Part shown: one piece after another, positions 54,064 to 64,000 of the stretch
How positions within the stretch are numbered: position 1 is the stretch's first letter
Layout of the letters: each line of letters starts with the position of its first letter
NCBI GenBank assembly: GCA_021399435.1
Contig: JAJTUP010000048.1
Coordinates: forward strand, 62,001-126,000
Direction of reading: 5' to 3'
DNA: 64,000 nucleotides
Source of the DNA: Diaporthe sp. PMI_573
Lineage: Eukaryota; Ascomycota; Sordariomycetes; Diaporthales; Diaporthaceae
Program-made: the position numbers and the translations under genes
Notes under the pieces: model-generated
Told to the model about the DNA's origin: nothing
What the model saw: the letters and a program-made list of their open reading frames with translations, nothing else
Database searches by the model: none

Positions 54064-56879
54064 GGCATCAAAGCTATCCTCATCCTCAGCCACCACCTCC
54101 CCCGTATGACCAGAGTCCAATGTACCCCCTGCCGATGGGGCCAGACGGCCCCTCTCCCATCACTACGCACACTACCGCGAGCAAACGGAAATCTCATAGG
54201 GCATCGCAGGTACGTCTTCGAAAACTGCCACACTAGTCGAGTTGAACGGCCCGCTTACAGAAACGTAGGCATGTGAGAGCTGTCGACAGCTTAAGGCAAA
54301 ATGCGACGAGAACAGGCCCTGCAAAACCTGTACTGACAAAAACATAAATTGTCAATATCGCGATGCAGCCCCCAAGCAGTGAGTGCAGTCTACTTCTAAG
54401 CGATGATGCCTCGTTTTATCTAACCCACGCGCGTATAGGCAAGACAAGGCAACGCAAGACATACTGGATGCCATGAAGAGCATGTTGCAGTCGTATGACG
54501 AGAAGTTTACTGTTGGTCTGGGCGAAGTGAGATCTGCAATCCGGGTGCTCAAGGGTGCGATCCAAACCGGACCTTCTCATAGCATGCAGGGGTCACCAGA
54601 GCTGGACGCGGATGTTAAAGCAGAGCCGAGAGCAGTGACTCCACAATCGAATGCGGAGGTGGAAGAGACACTTTGTTCCTCGCCAGGAGACGCTATCGGG
54701 AACGGCGCGCTGGACCCACATTCTGCGGCGAGACGCATGCGAGCGTTGGAGAACGAAGAGGAGTACGAGGAACCACCCGGAATCCCAGTTCAGCCGCTGC
54801 CGGCACCATTCCCTCACAACCACACAACTCCGTCGGCACAACTTCTCAAGTGGCCTGCTGTCAGAAAGCTTGTGAAGCCGCTGCTGGATCGCGAGCACAT
54901 CAAATACATCGAGTCCTACCCACAGCGATACGAAGAAGACCGCGGCGAATTACCTCTTTTCGGGCGCGGTGAAGGGACGAACTCGCGTGCAGCAGACCGC
55001 GATTCTACGTACGAGCATATGGACATACCAGACGATGCGTCGGTTGGCGATCACCCATCCCCGCCGGCGGATACAAAATGGGGTGCAATCGGGGATCTTG
55101 CTTCACCAGGTGTCTACCCGGCCGACTTGGGAGCCAAAAGTCGTTCCGAGGGCGAATTGGACTTTGATCAAGCGAAGGTCCAGGCTTACGTTAACGCCTA
55201 CAAGAAACACATACAGAATATGCACCCCTTGATTCCTCCATCTGACCTCAACGCCATGATTTATACATTCCTGGACGAAACCTCGAGCAACCAAGATGGT
55301 ACCGGAAAACACAAGCAGGTTGCCGCAATCACCAACCACCAGCAAAGGCCGGCTCAGTCGTCGTTTGAACACGACAAGAAACGCAAACGTTCCCCTATGC
55401 CTAACAATGTAGAACCTGGACCAGCACCAAAAAGGCCAAAACCTCGACGCTCTGTCCGACATGCATTGGTCCTGCTTGTTCTCGCGCTTGGCAAGATCTG
55501 CATGTGGAGGGACCGAAAGCTGCCAGACCCGCCAGAGAAAGAGGTACCGAATTCGGGGTCAACGCTTGTCCGAAATGGCAATATCACCTCACCAAACCAT
55601 GGCTCTCCCCCGTCCCGTGCTCTCTCAGAGCCTCCTGGCCAGGCTGAATTGCCTTCGCCAAAGGACCAGGAACGCCCGGGTGCCAGTCGACGCTCTTCGG
55701 CGCAGGCTTCTGGAATGCAAGCACCAACAAGTGTCGCCTCTTCTGTGCCACCGAAGAAGAACTATGAAATCATCCCCGGTCTAGAGTACTTCGCCTATGC
55801 GACTGATATTTTAGGCAACCATTTCGGCAGTTACAAGCTGAACTACATCCAGGCCCACATCCTTGCCTGTCTCTATTACGGCCAGCTCGGACGCGTGATC
55901 TCGAGCTTTCGTCACATCAGGTTTGCATGCTCGGCAATCATTGACAAGCTTCAACCGTAAGTGGATGAAAGGTTTCCTGCCGCGGAGAATGCCTGCTGAC
56001 AACCACAGATCCATGGACCGATTGAGCAAGAAGGCGGCAAGGGTAGCCGAGGCGCTGAAGAAAAACCCCGGGCCATGCGTAAATCCTGAGTCAGAGAAGA
56101 CTGCTGTTATAGACACTAAGCTTCTCGTCGCCTTCTGGTCCTGCTGTCAATTAGAGAGGTAAGTAATCTGATTTCTGGTTTGCTGGGCCATTCATCTGAC
56201 TGCCGCAGTGACATTCTCGCTGAGTTGAACCTCGTTCCTTCTGGAATTCTCCAATACGAGGACATTCTGCCGTACCCGGATCTCATTGTGTTGCGAGAAA
56301 GGCTGGGCTTCTCAGATGCAGTTGTGTACAGCTACGCTGCGCAGCTCTACCTGCGGAAACGGCTTAATAAAATCACTGGTTCTCTCTATGATCCCAACAA
56401 CAAGCCTAGCGCTGAAACGCAGAAGGAAGTCCTGGCCGAGATCGAAGAGGACTTGGGGGAAAACAGACTTTGTGGCTAGGAGAGTATAATTTTGACAGGA
56501 ACGGCCCGCCAGCAAAAGATATGTTGGCCGCACGCATCAGTTAATGGACCAAGCGAACGGCGAATCCCCCGAAGAGCTGCTCCAGCAGAACTTACAGAGA
56601 TGTGACCTGGAGATGAGCGTCTAGGTGAGAGCCGTGCAGACAGTGGGATGTGTAGATTATCCTAGTCTGAGTAGGGAGCGATCTCGCCAAAGTTTTAGGA
56701 GCACCTCGCCAGACCGGAAAGGCCAGCTTGCCCACTTGGCAAACGATCAGGGGGCCGAAATTGGCCCCTTTCCAAAGAGATTTGGAGACAGTCAAGATCG
56801 TACGGCTTGGCGCAATGTTGGAGCTGCACACTACATCCTCCCGGCTAGCCGGACGAGTGATTTCTGCAGTACTAGTCGA

Positions 56880-57070
56880 AACTTTCCCTCGGTTGCACCA
56901 CCGGCTTCAATCACAGCCTGAATTTTATCGTTGGATCCGTCGGACAGGTAGGAGATGGCCCAGCAGGCATTGATCAGGACCTCATCGTCCAGAGAGTAGA
57001 CCAGCTTTTGACAGCACGGGAAGCGCAGGGGCAATCTGTGGCGATTTGTTAGCTGGGGCCTTGGTCTGGA
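56880..57070 (-). pseudogene. Importin-alpha armadillo-repeat scrap
   Basis: The minus strand reads [20 protein letters not shown] followed by [12 protein letters not shown], a nearly unchanged armadillo repeat of karyopherin alpha, preceded in another frame by [11 protein letters not shown]. Importin-alpha is an essential single-copy import receptor in most fungi; here only about 50 codons remain with a frameshift, so it is a pseudogene fragment. It lies just beyond the broken end of the Zn2Cys6 gene. Confidence 0.82.
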
Positions 57071-58078
57071 GCGGGGCCCAGAATGGTAGATGCAGTACAG
57101 TAGCGTCTAGCGATGTCTCTTTAGATCTATAGAATTCTTTAAAAGAGTTGAGAAGTCGTTTCCTTTCAGGAGTTGGCGACAATGTGCTATAAAACCAAAC
57201 TCCTAAAGGAATTTATAGAAATGGAATAGAAAGATAAATCGCAGAGCGTTTCTACAGGTATTACTGCACCTTCTCTCCTCCCGCCCTTACGCCTCTACCC
57301 ACATTATCATCTCCTCAATTGGGGAAAATGCTCGGCTTGATGCAGCCAACGTCCGCCCACCCCCATTTTGCGTCCGCCCACCTCCCTGTTTCCGTACGCC
57401 CACTCGGTACAAAACTCTGGCTGTACATGCCACCAGGAAAAAGGTACCTTGCCAAGACTAAAAAACTCTAGATACTTTAAGCTACTTCTAGCCTTTTCTG
57501 GCCCATTAGCCCTCTAGCCTTTTGGCCCTTTGGCTCTTTGGCGGGCTTTCCACCCACCCCTCTGGCCTTCTGGCCCTCTAGGGCACTGGGCGTTCAGCTA
57601 GAACAATCACAAGCTTGTCAAATAGCCACCCGCAACTGCCGCAGCGCGCCATCGCTGATCTGTGGGCCCTCGTAATGTAGATGCAGTCAGGACGTCTACC
57701 CGCATGATGCAGATCGATAAATCGGTCTGAAGGTGGACCCATTTTGATATATTGGCGCTACTGCGGCCTTGATGCGGGATGTGCTGGCGGTAAATTCAAA
57801 ACGTGATGCCGCCTTCGAAAAGCAATGTAGCATGTTGATGGGTGTCCAAGAACTGCACCTCCCCTAGTCAAAAAAAACTCTGCCTACTTTTTCGCTGTCG
57901 TCCCCCCGTACTTGCCGAGTCTCTCTTTCCCCCTTGTGCAGCGCTCTCGCACTCGCTTCTTCGATCGAGATCGACTCTGTTACCCTCCTGGGATAATGAA
58001 GCTTTCTCCTCGTCTGCCCTTGAATTACAACCCGCAACCACTTGACGCTTCATCCTTCTACCACACCTTATTACTGTT
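57071..58078. other. 1 kb without a gene; one pogo-like terminus
   Basis: ACGTCCGCCCACCCCCATTT (57,349 onward) followed by a second GCGTCCGCCCACCTCCC and GTACGCCCAC resembles the repeated GC-rich end structure of pogo-like elements. A second end was not found. A GCCCTCTAGCC/CTGGCCCTCTAG-rich patch lies at 57,500-57,590. Confidence 0.45.
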
Positions 58079-58288
58079 GTGATCATGGCCAAAGGCACTA
58101 TAATGATGAAGCGGTCCTCTACCAACCCACCTCCACAACCCACCACGGCGTCCAATCCACTTAAAACAATGTCCAACAGTCAACCCCCTCCAAATACTAC
58201 GAGACCTTCCTATAACGAGACACCATACTACGATGATCCACCTCCACCGTACTGTGAGAAAGACAATGGGAGAACAGACAGGTGTTAG
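58079..58288 (+). CDS. Small Pro-rich ORF, uncertain
   Basis: A 69-codon frame with PPPQPTTASNPLKTMSNSQP and YDDPPPPYCEK. A first in-frame ATG is at 58085. PPPPY-type motifs bind WW domains, but there is no independent evidence that this is a gene. Confidence 0.3.
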   Translation: MIMAKGTIMMKRSSTNPPPQPTTASNPLKTMSNSQPPPNTTRPSYNETPYYDDPPPPYCEKDNGRTDRC

Positions 58289-59071
58289 TGGAGGATGATA
58301 CGGAATGGATGGGACGGATTGGGGATGTGTCAGGGAACAATATCGCAGCCTTGCAGTATTGTAGAGCCGAGCTGCGCCAACGCTGATCGCGAGCGGATAA
58401 CAAGGATATCGGAAAAGAGCTCGGAAAAGAATACGGATAAATACAAGCAATAGCGCAGCTTGGGAGCAATGGAAGAGTATATTAGGAAAGGGAGATAATT
58501 ACAGAAGAAGGAGAGGGAGGGGAATAAGTTCGGTAGTCTCTTGAAGCAATTAATGGCGCTGCTCAGACACCGCTCCCTCGCCGCGTATACCCATTCACTC
58601 TGCTCGCACCCAAAATCCTGCCAGTGCGCGAATATCCGTACTCATCACTAAGGGCATTATAGTGGCTGGGTCCGTATAGCTTAGAGTTCTTGGCAAACGC
58701 ATCGCGAGATCTTAGAATTGCAGTATCCGTTAGAGTTTCTTTACTTACAATGTGAACACAATTTCACACCTGAAGACTTCCCTTTGCAAATCCAAGACAA
58801 CACTAGGATGCTGTTCGGGCGCTTCCTCGAATGGTGCATGGGCCCAATAATTACGAGGGAGCCATGAGATGTTAGCAATACAGGAGGCCTCAGAGTATTA
58901 GGCTTCCGCCAAATTTGGGTGACTGTGAGTACTTAAAGAGACTGGTCTGGAGTCGTCGCGATGAGTATAGTTTCTCCCTCTGCTTGACAGATTGCCTCGA
59001 CTGCTCCCGTTAATCATCGCCAACACGAAGCTGAGTCCAGTCCCTCTCTCCTCTCAGCGGCGGGATCTGCA
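58289..59071. other. Intergenic, nothing recognised
   Basis: No gene motif or repeat structure seen. Confidence 0.45.
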
Positions 59072-59395
59072 ATGTTCTCGAAGCATATGGTCCGACTCCG
59101 CTTCGGGATCATCTTGCTCGCCTTGCTCTCGCTAGCCTCTGCCAGTCTCGACCTCTTTGCAATCATTTTCCGAGATCGTTCCTGGGGCAACGATACCACA
59201 GTCCCTGATAGAAACCAGGCCAAAGATTTCCTGGCGCTTCAGAGATCTATAGTTTACATCGCATTTAACTCGACCATCCTTTGAGTCTGCCCTCCTCATC
59301 GCTGTATAAAAATTGTGATCTATGAACGTCCTGGCCCTGCTCGTTATTATAGCTGGCTTCATGTGGTAAGGGGAGGCAGCAAGATTGTATTTGGA
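59072..59395 (+). pseudogene. Membrane-protein fragment
   Basis: MFSKHMVRLRFGIILLALLS then a hydrophobic run (ASASLDLFAIIF) gives a signal anchor or first membrane helix. After a stop at 59282, a second hydrophobic segment, MNVLALLVIIAGFMW, lies about 40 bases on, before a GTAAGG donor-like site. The spacing resembles small fungal multi-pass proteins of the MARVEL kind, but this is weak. Probably a decayed gene 5' end. Confidence 0.35.
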
Positions 59396-59593
59396 AGCCT
59401 GTTCCTAGCAGTCTCAGTATAATACAAGACTGCTGCGTGGAGTCAAGGCCAACAATGGCCTTCAGTCTGCCGGCATCTCGCCCCTCTCCCCCATACCCAC
59501 TAACAACCAGATAGGGATCGGACACGGCGCGCCAGCGACACAGGCCAGTCCCGCCCAGTCGATCCCGGCCAGCTCACCTCGCGACTGCTCGAC

Positions 59594-60301
59594 ATGTCCT
59601 CCGACGCCTCGCCGCGACCTCCACCCCCGCCATTCGACCGCGAGAGCTCTGCTGAAACTCTGGCGCCTATCCCCAGGGAAGTGCGGGAGAGAGGGTTTTA
59701 CAATAACCTTATCGAGGAGGGCGGCCGGCCCCTATATTCTATTGACCTTATCGACGAGGTTGCCAAAGATCCGTTCTCACACTGGGATATGCTGCGGCCC
59801 TGGGTGGACCATCCTCCAGACTTCGAACCCGATCCCGATCCCGATGCGGACCTTTATGTGAATTGGAGTGTTTTTGGGCCGCAGTTGGGGAGTTGGCGAA
59901 TGTTCCGCGACTGGCAAAAAATTAATAGAGGAGACTTCGCCAAATGGGGCGACTCCCATGAGGTGAGAGCGGCGTATCACTACTTTGTCCCCGCATTCCG
60001 ACGCGGATCTCCGACCTATACGGAGGCGGTGAAGAAACTGCTTGCGGAGTATGGCTTCACCCGGCCGTTCCAGTTCCACGAAGACCCGACACAGCAAGAC
60101 AAGCTGACGACCTGGATCGAGTACCTCGGCTACGAGTGCTGGGTGCACTACCGATACGCCAGCCGTGTCAAGCGTATGCAGCCAGAGTACGACGCAGCCT
60201 GGAAGACGCTTGTGGACTCAAGCGGGATTAGGGGGTGTGATTTCATTTTCGAGAGACAGTATGCTGCTTCGGCTCGCCGACTGCCCAGTCTATCTTGCTG
60301 A
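59594..60301 (+). CDS. Conserved-looking hypothetical protein, 235 aa
   Basis: Start ATG 59594 (MSSDASPRPPPPPFDRESSA). The body is rich in aromatic and charged residues: NWSVFGPQLGSWRMFRDWQK, RGDFAKWGDSHEVRAAYHYF, and TWIEYLGYECWVHYRYASR, a style common to fungal hypothetical proteins in variable regions. No catalytic motif or membrane segment. The last ten or so residues may be non-native, since the frame overlaps the 3' end of the next minus-strand gene by 59 bases. Function unknown. Confidence 0.6.
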   Translation: MSSDASPRPPPPPFDRESSAETLAPIPREVRERGFYNNLIEEGGRPLYSIDLIDEVAKDPFSHWDMLRPWVDHPPDFEPDPDPDADLYVNWSVFGPQLGSWRMFRDWQKINRGDFAKWGDSHEVRAAYHYFVPAFRRGSPTYTEAVKKLLAEYGFTRPFQFHEDPTQQDKLTTWIEYLGYECWVHYRYASRVKRMQPEYDAAWKTLVDSSGIRGCDFIFERQYAASARRLPSLSC

Positions 60302-61219
60302 TCTCAACCAGGGGAACAAACGCTAATGGGTTATAAGGGCAGTCTGCAGAGAATACCCGCCCCTTGTGGCAGAAACCCCAGAGGTACCCAGTGACGTAGG
60401 CCTTCTTCCCATGTTTGCGGAACGGGGTGGTCTCGGCACGGTAGTCGCTGCACTTCTGCTTCATGTGTGGCTTGCAGTTGGGCAGCATAGCGTATATATA
60501 ATTCGCATACCATCCGGTCTTGGGCGTAGCAGCCGCACCTGTGACTGCGAATCTCGACCAGACCTTAAAGACAGCTGATGAATTGCGCGTGATCTCGTGT
60601 AGCCCGATGCCTGAGTTGTCGGCAAGGGGGAACTTGCCGGTGTCGACGAAGCCGTTGAAGGTCACAAAGGGCGGTGTAACAGGGAATCGGGAAGGCAGGT
60701 TGGCACAGAGCCGCTCAGATATACTATGAATAGGTGAGTTATTAGCGCAGTAATACAATAGAAGGACTAGGCGGGCTTACGGAGTCAAGGCATCGTCCTG
60801 TATCCAGGCCAGACGCCTATACGCAACTTCATCGCTACTGGATAGAGCACAGGGGATATAGCTGAAGTGTGGCTCGCAGATAATGCTGAACCACTGCTCC
60901 TCCCACTCATCCGGTGATAGGCCGCCCCCTCTGTGAAAGCGAGAGATATCCCATGGCCAGGGCGCCGGCGTGGAGGGTGTCAAGCATGCCAGGAAAGTTG
61001 TCAGATAGCCACTCGGGGGTTATCGATAGGAATTTGGATCTGGTCAGTCCAGTTCTGATATCGGAAAACTTGATCATCCATATCCAGAGTCTCCGCTGCA
61101 ACTATCTTGCCAATAGCAACCAATGTAAGCGGGAGACCCCATGGCGACGGCGGGCTTGGCTCGGACTGTGGCCAGTAGGTAGATAGCTCCTGCTTCTGGG
61201 TCATGTCTGTGGCAGCCAT
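60243..61219 (-). CDS. Hypothetical multi-exon or damaged gene
   Basis: Starts at ATG 61219 (MAATDMTQKQELSTYWPQSE). Segments follow in different frames: DQVFRYQNWTD, ITPEWLSDNFPGMLDTLHAG, then RFHRGGGLSPDEWEEQWFSI with DEVAYRRLAWIQDDALTP, an intron-like gap near 60,720-60,780, and a final 160-codon block (RFPVTPPFVTFNGFVDTGKF, WYANYIYAMLPNCKPHMKQK, GYLWGFCHKGRVFSADCPYN). Conserved cysteines in the last block suggest a folded domain. The frame changes near 61,020 and 60,930 lack good splice signals, so frameshifts are likely. Not a family I recognise. Confidence 0.45.
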
Positions 61220-61542
61220 GGCAATAGGAAAGGATTGATGGTAAGGCTTATAGTAGGAGTTAGGAAAGAGAACGAGAGGGAAAGCACTGGGTGAGAAGGG
61301 TCGGGGGAGGAATGAAGACCCTGAAGCAGGTTGGTCTAAGAACAACACAGGATACGAGGGGGGGGGGATGGGAGAAGGCATGGGTAGTCCCGGACATGAA
61401 TTTTAAAAGCCAATAGTAGTCTATAACACAGGGCGTTTGGTGGGTCCATTTTCTATGGTGATACGGGCCAGGGGAAGGCGCATATAAGGTTACATCTTCT
61501 TGAGGGGCCCGGGAGTCTCGATGCCCTACAAGTACAGGGTTA

Positions 61543-63456
61543 CTAAAGCTTATTCGGCGAGTAGAGTTCCCAGTAAAGAATATCTGGGTCAATTATTGTC
61601 CAAGATACCTGCGGTAGTGTTTGATACGGTTGGGAAAACCTGAGATTTTGCAAACACCAAATATATTCACACGTATAATAGCAACCTCCCAACATAAAGA
61701 ACAAGACAATCCTGTTGCTAAACCGACCAACATCATGTTGAGCCCAAGGAAAGGACGTGGAGGGAATAGAAGAAACGAGAACACCGTGCTCCCAACCACG
61801 ATCACAACTATCAGACCATCCCAGGGCATAGAACTGAAACGAGTTGCCAGCGTCCCTGCTGCCAGTCTTCCCAGCCTCATACAAGGCTCCAGAGGGAGCA
61901 AAGGTAATCAAGCCCTGGTGGACCCTGGTTTTAGTGGCTCGCCTTATATGGTATGCTGCATCGTCAAGAGACCATTCCTCCACAAAAAGGCTTAGGACGA
62001 GGAGCAGGCCAGATGTGCCATCGCATCTCACAATGTCAAAGTAGTCCCGCAGCGGCAGTGCGGTAATGGTATTCCTCTGAATGTCTTTGAGAAACGCGCA
62101 CGTCTTGGTCAAATCGGAGCTTGGGCCCAAGTCTAGGATCCTAGGTCCGGCCGTGGGTGGCTGTAATGAGAACAGTCGGCTGTTGACCTTGCCACACCAG
62201 GGACACGTTGATAACGAGCATATATGGTTTTGAAATGCTGCGCCGCTGGCGATAATACAGCAGGAGCAGAGCTGATGTTGGCAGTCGAGAGTGAAGATCG
62301 GTCGCCTCAGTAGGCAGAAAACGCATGTCCCGGTTAGCTCTATGTCCGCAGCTGCCGACCCAACCAGCCTCAGACAATGGGCGTGAGATGTGGCAGCCTT
62401 CAGCTTATGTTTTCGATTCTTGAGTACGAGAGTGGTGAAGGTGCTCTCTACTTGGGATAGGAAGGTTTCTGTGGCCAACGCAATGCGCAGTTGTCCGATG
62501 ATAGGCTTATAAATAGCGTGGAAAACGTGTTTTGGGCGAAAATCTGTTTTGAAGGTTAGAATAGGAGATATTTAACACAAGGGGTCTGATTTACGGTGCA
62601 TGCCAGGGGGGAATGCATCTAGCGCTAATGCCGATGCTATAAGTCGAGTAACCTGAGGAATGCGAGAATCGAATGCCCTGAGAGCTTTTTGGAGGTGGAA
62701 CTCTGGCGATCGTGGGACAGGATTGTTGAGTCGCGACGCCGTCACAAAATCCGGAAGGAGTAGATTATCGCAGAAATATTGAAGTGATGTTTGAATAAGG
62801 AAAGACCTGTGTTGGTGGGCGAAATTCAATCCAAGCTCCGTGCGGGCTTCATTTGATTCTTCTGCTAAGCTTGAAATGGCTGATGAGAGTTCTGATCGGC
62901 GGATCAGTTTTGAGACTGTCAATCTTCCTTTTGCATTTTCTGTGAACGTGTCTAAAATCTCTGCGAATCGCGGGTCCTCGTTGTCTTCCGTGACGATAAC
63001 GATATGGGGCCTGAAACGAGACGCCGCAAATGGTGACCGAGCCCAGCGTCGTAGTATATGTGCTGTTCTCAATGGACCAAGCCATGCGACAAACATCACA
63101 ATCACATCGCTGAACGGGGCAAGGACCTCCCAGTAAAGATCAAAGCAGAAATCGGAAACTTCTTCCTCGTTAGGTCGCTGGGGCAGCCTGTGCGCTAAGG
63201 TAAGCTCACGATATGGCGATGCCGGGTCTCCGTAATCAGCAGCCGGCGATGGCGCGGTGTGAAGTTGGCAATTTACGATTTGATAAATATTACCTTTCGT
63301 TACTGTAATTGTGCGAGCGGGTAAGGCAACCGGGGCGCTGGCCGCGGGCAGAGCGTCGCCGATGCTCATGACGAAGCGAGCCGGCAGTTCTACACCTGGG
63401 TTTCGGTAAAAGGCAGGTGACTCTGCATCACGTAGGGTCAACCACACATTATTCAT
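61543..63456 (-). CDS. RING/patatin-like protein with degenerate catalytic motifs, 620 aa
   Basis: Exon 1 is 63456-62595, intron 62544-62594 (51 bp, GTAAAT..AACAG, phase 1), exon 2 62543-61543. The N-terminal 300 residues (MNNVWLTLRDAESPAFYRNP, DVIVMFVAWLGPL, ending ASALALDAFPPGMH) match the leader of fungal patatin-like proteins. A RING-like cluster follows: CVFCLLRRPIFTLDCQHQLC, CSCC, CPWCG. The patatin start then appears as PPTAGPRILDLGPSSD, where an active enzyme has DGGG, and RCDGTSGLLLVLSLF where GxSxG is expected. Both catalytic signatures are lost, and the Asp-Gly half is missing, since the protein ends 140 residues later. Likely non-catalytic or truncated. Confidence 0.78.
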
Positions 63457-64000
63457 GTCAGTCTCTCCTAACTAGCGGCATTTTTCCCAAGCAATTTTTG
63501 TGCTTTAGCAATTGGTTTATATAGACTGATGCCAATTTACACAAACCTGTAATACTTATTTCGTATCTTTATTTCAGAAAACGCAGCTTGCATGTGGGTG
63601 CTAAAGGAAATAAGGAATTAAAATGATCTTGGCAACACGAACCTATGACTAACAACCGAAAAAAGGTACGCCCTTTAGTAATTGTAATTTCGTATAAAAT
63701 AATCGAACATACACTATAGTCTTACACAGCGGGATTCCGAAGGATTTATGGTCGGATCGACTCTATAGACAATACTAAGATCCTCAGGGTCGATTCTACT
63801 TCCGCGCCCTCTTGCGTTCTAGCCCTCTAGCTTCGGCTTAATCGGCACACAGTCACCCTAACTAACTTATTTAATACAGTCAAGAGCATAAGTAGCTTCC
63901 GCTTTTGCAACATTTGTCGGATTTCTAAAAGTGTCCCACCTAGTGCCATTTTGCTTGATTTACACACTGTACACACCAACAACCATGGTTGAGTGACTTA
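63457..64000. other. Right edge, intergenic
   Basis: AT-rich; contains CTCTTGCGTTCTAGCCCTCTAG near 63,810, similar in style to the patch near 57,500. No gene. Confidence 0.45.

Larger units (their letters stand above)
52961..56560 (+). pseudogene. Zn2Cys6 transcription factor gene split by a hAT insertion
   Basis: First exon from ATG 52961 (MVKRESDDATLPQLRRHNST), interrupted at 53,145-54,063 by a transposon, resuming in frame at HQSYPHPQPPPPPYDQSP. Introns: 54210-54268, 54379-54438, 55957-56008, 56159-56208. Exon 2 encodes the binuclear cluster ACESCRQLKAKCDENRPCKT with CTDKNINC (C-x2-C-x6-C-x5-C-x2-C-x6-C). Exon 3 starts QDKATQDILDAMKS. The middle-homology region follows (GLEYFAYATDILGNHFGSYK, LNYIQAHILACLYYGQLGRV; LLVAFWSCCQLESDILAELN). 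Near 56,470 the frame changes; WLGEYNFDRNGPPAKDMLAA continues one frame over and then stops. The rest is missing. Dead gene, formerly a nuclear DNA-binding regulator. Confidence 0.85.

Overview
This window looks like an accessory, transposon-rich stretch of a filamentous ascomycete (Pezizomycotina, probably Eurotiomycetes; the genus cannot be fixed from the sequence alone). The evidence is short spliceosomal introns (48-105 bp, GT..AG, often with a CTAAC-like branch site), fungal-only families (HET, FunK1 kinase, Zn2Cys6 factor, CCCH and HNH_2 proteins), and fungal transposon types: hAT, pogo/Fot1-like, Tad1-like LINE and Ty3/gypsy chromovirus.

Layout. 1-7,020: LINE and hAT relics, a structurally complete pogo-like element (2902-4753, 42-bp perfect inverted repeats, TA duplication), unassigned DNA and a 71-bp x5 tandem repeat. 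7,143-10,404: a composite gene that runs a HET domain in frame into a BCS1-like AAA+ ATPase, broken by two low-complexity frameshifts. 10,900-19,866: nested hAT and LINE debris ending in a nearly complete 5.6-kb Tad1-like LINE on the minus strand. 20,009-23,762: the best-preserved conventional island, a divergent HNH-nuclease / CCCH zinc-finger gene pair. 24,640-39,480: a hAT graveyard holding at least seven distinguishable copies, including one with an intact spliced 811-aa transposase, one nested with perfect 8-bp duplications inside another, and an 891-bp non-autonomous element. An intact FunK1 kinase gene (32,595-35,018) sits among them. 39,600-51,140: degraded or orphan host-like genes (secreted-protein relic, nuclear C/H-motif protein with one stop, MADS-box protein, PD-(D/E)XK protein with one stop, ankyrin fragment, BAH-PHD chromatin reader) mixed with LINE and gypsy fragments. 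52,961-56,560: a Zn2Cys6 transcription-factor gene split by a 919-bp hAT-type insertion and decayed at its 3' end. 56,880-64,000: an importin-alpha scrap, hypothetical genes, and a two-exon RING/patatin-like protein whose catalytic motifs are degenerate.

How the parts relate. There is no metabolic cluster. The recurring host-gene theme is allorecognition/immune-type and chromatin-type families, the classes usually found in fungal variable compartments, each surrounded or cut by transposons. Several lesions are single events (one in-frame stop, one homopolymer indel, one clean insertion), so inactivation may be recent, or some indels may be assembly errors. The most unusual item is the HET-BCS1 composite, an NLR-like arrangement of a death-associated domain on an AAA+ engine. 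All gene models come from reading the sequence by eye; no database search was run.
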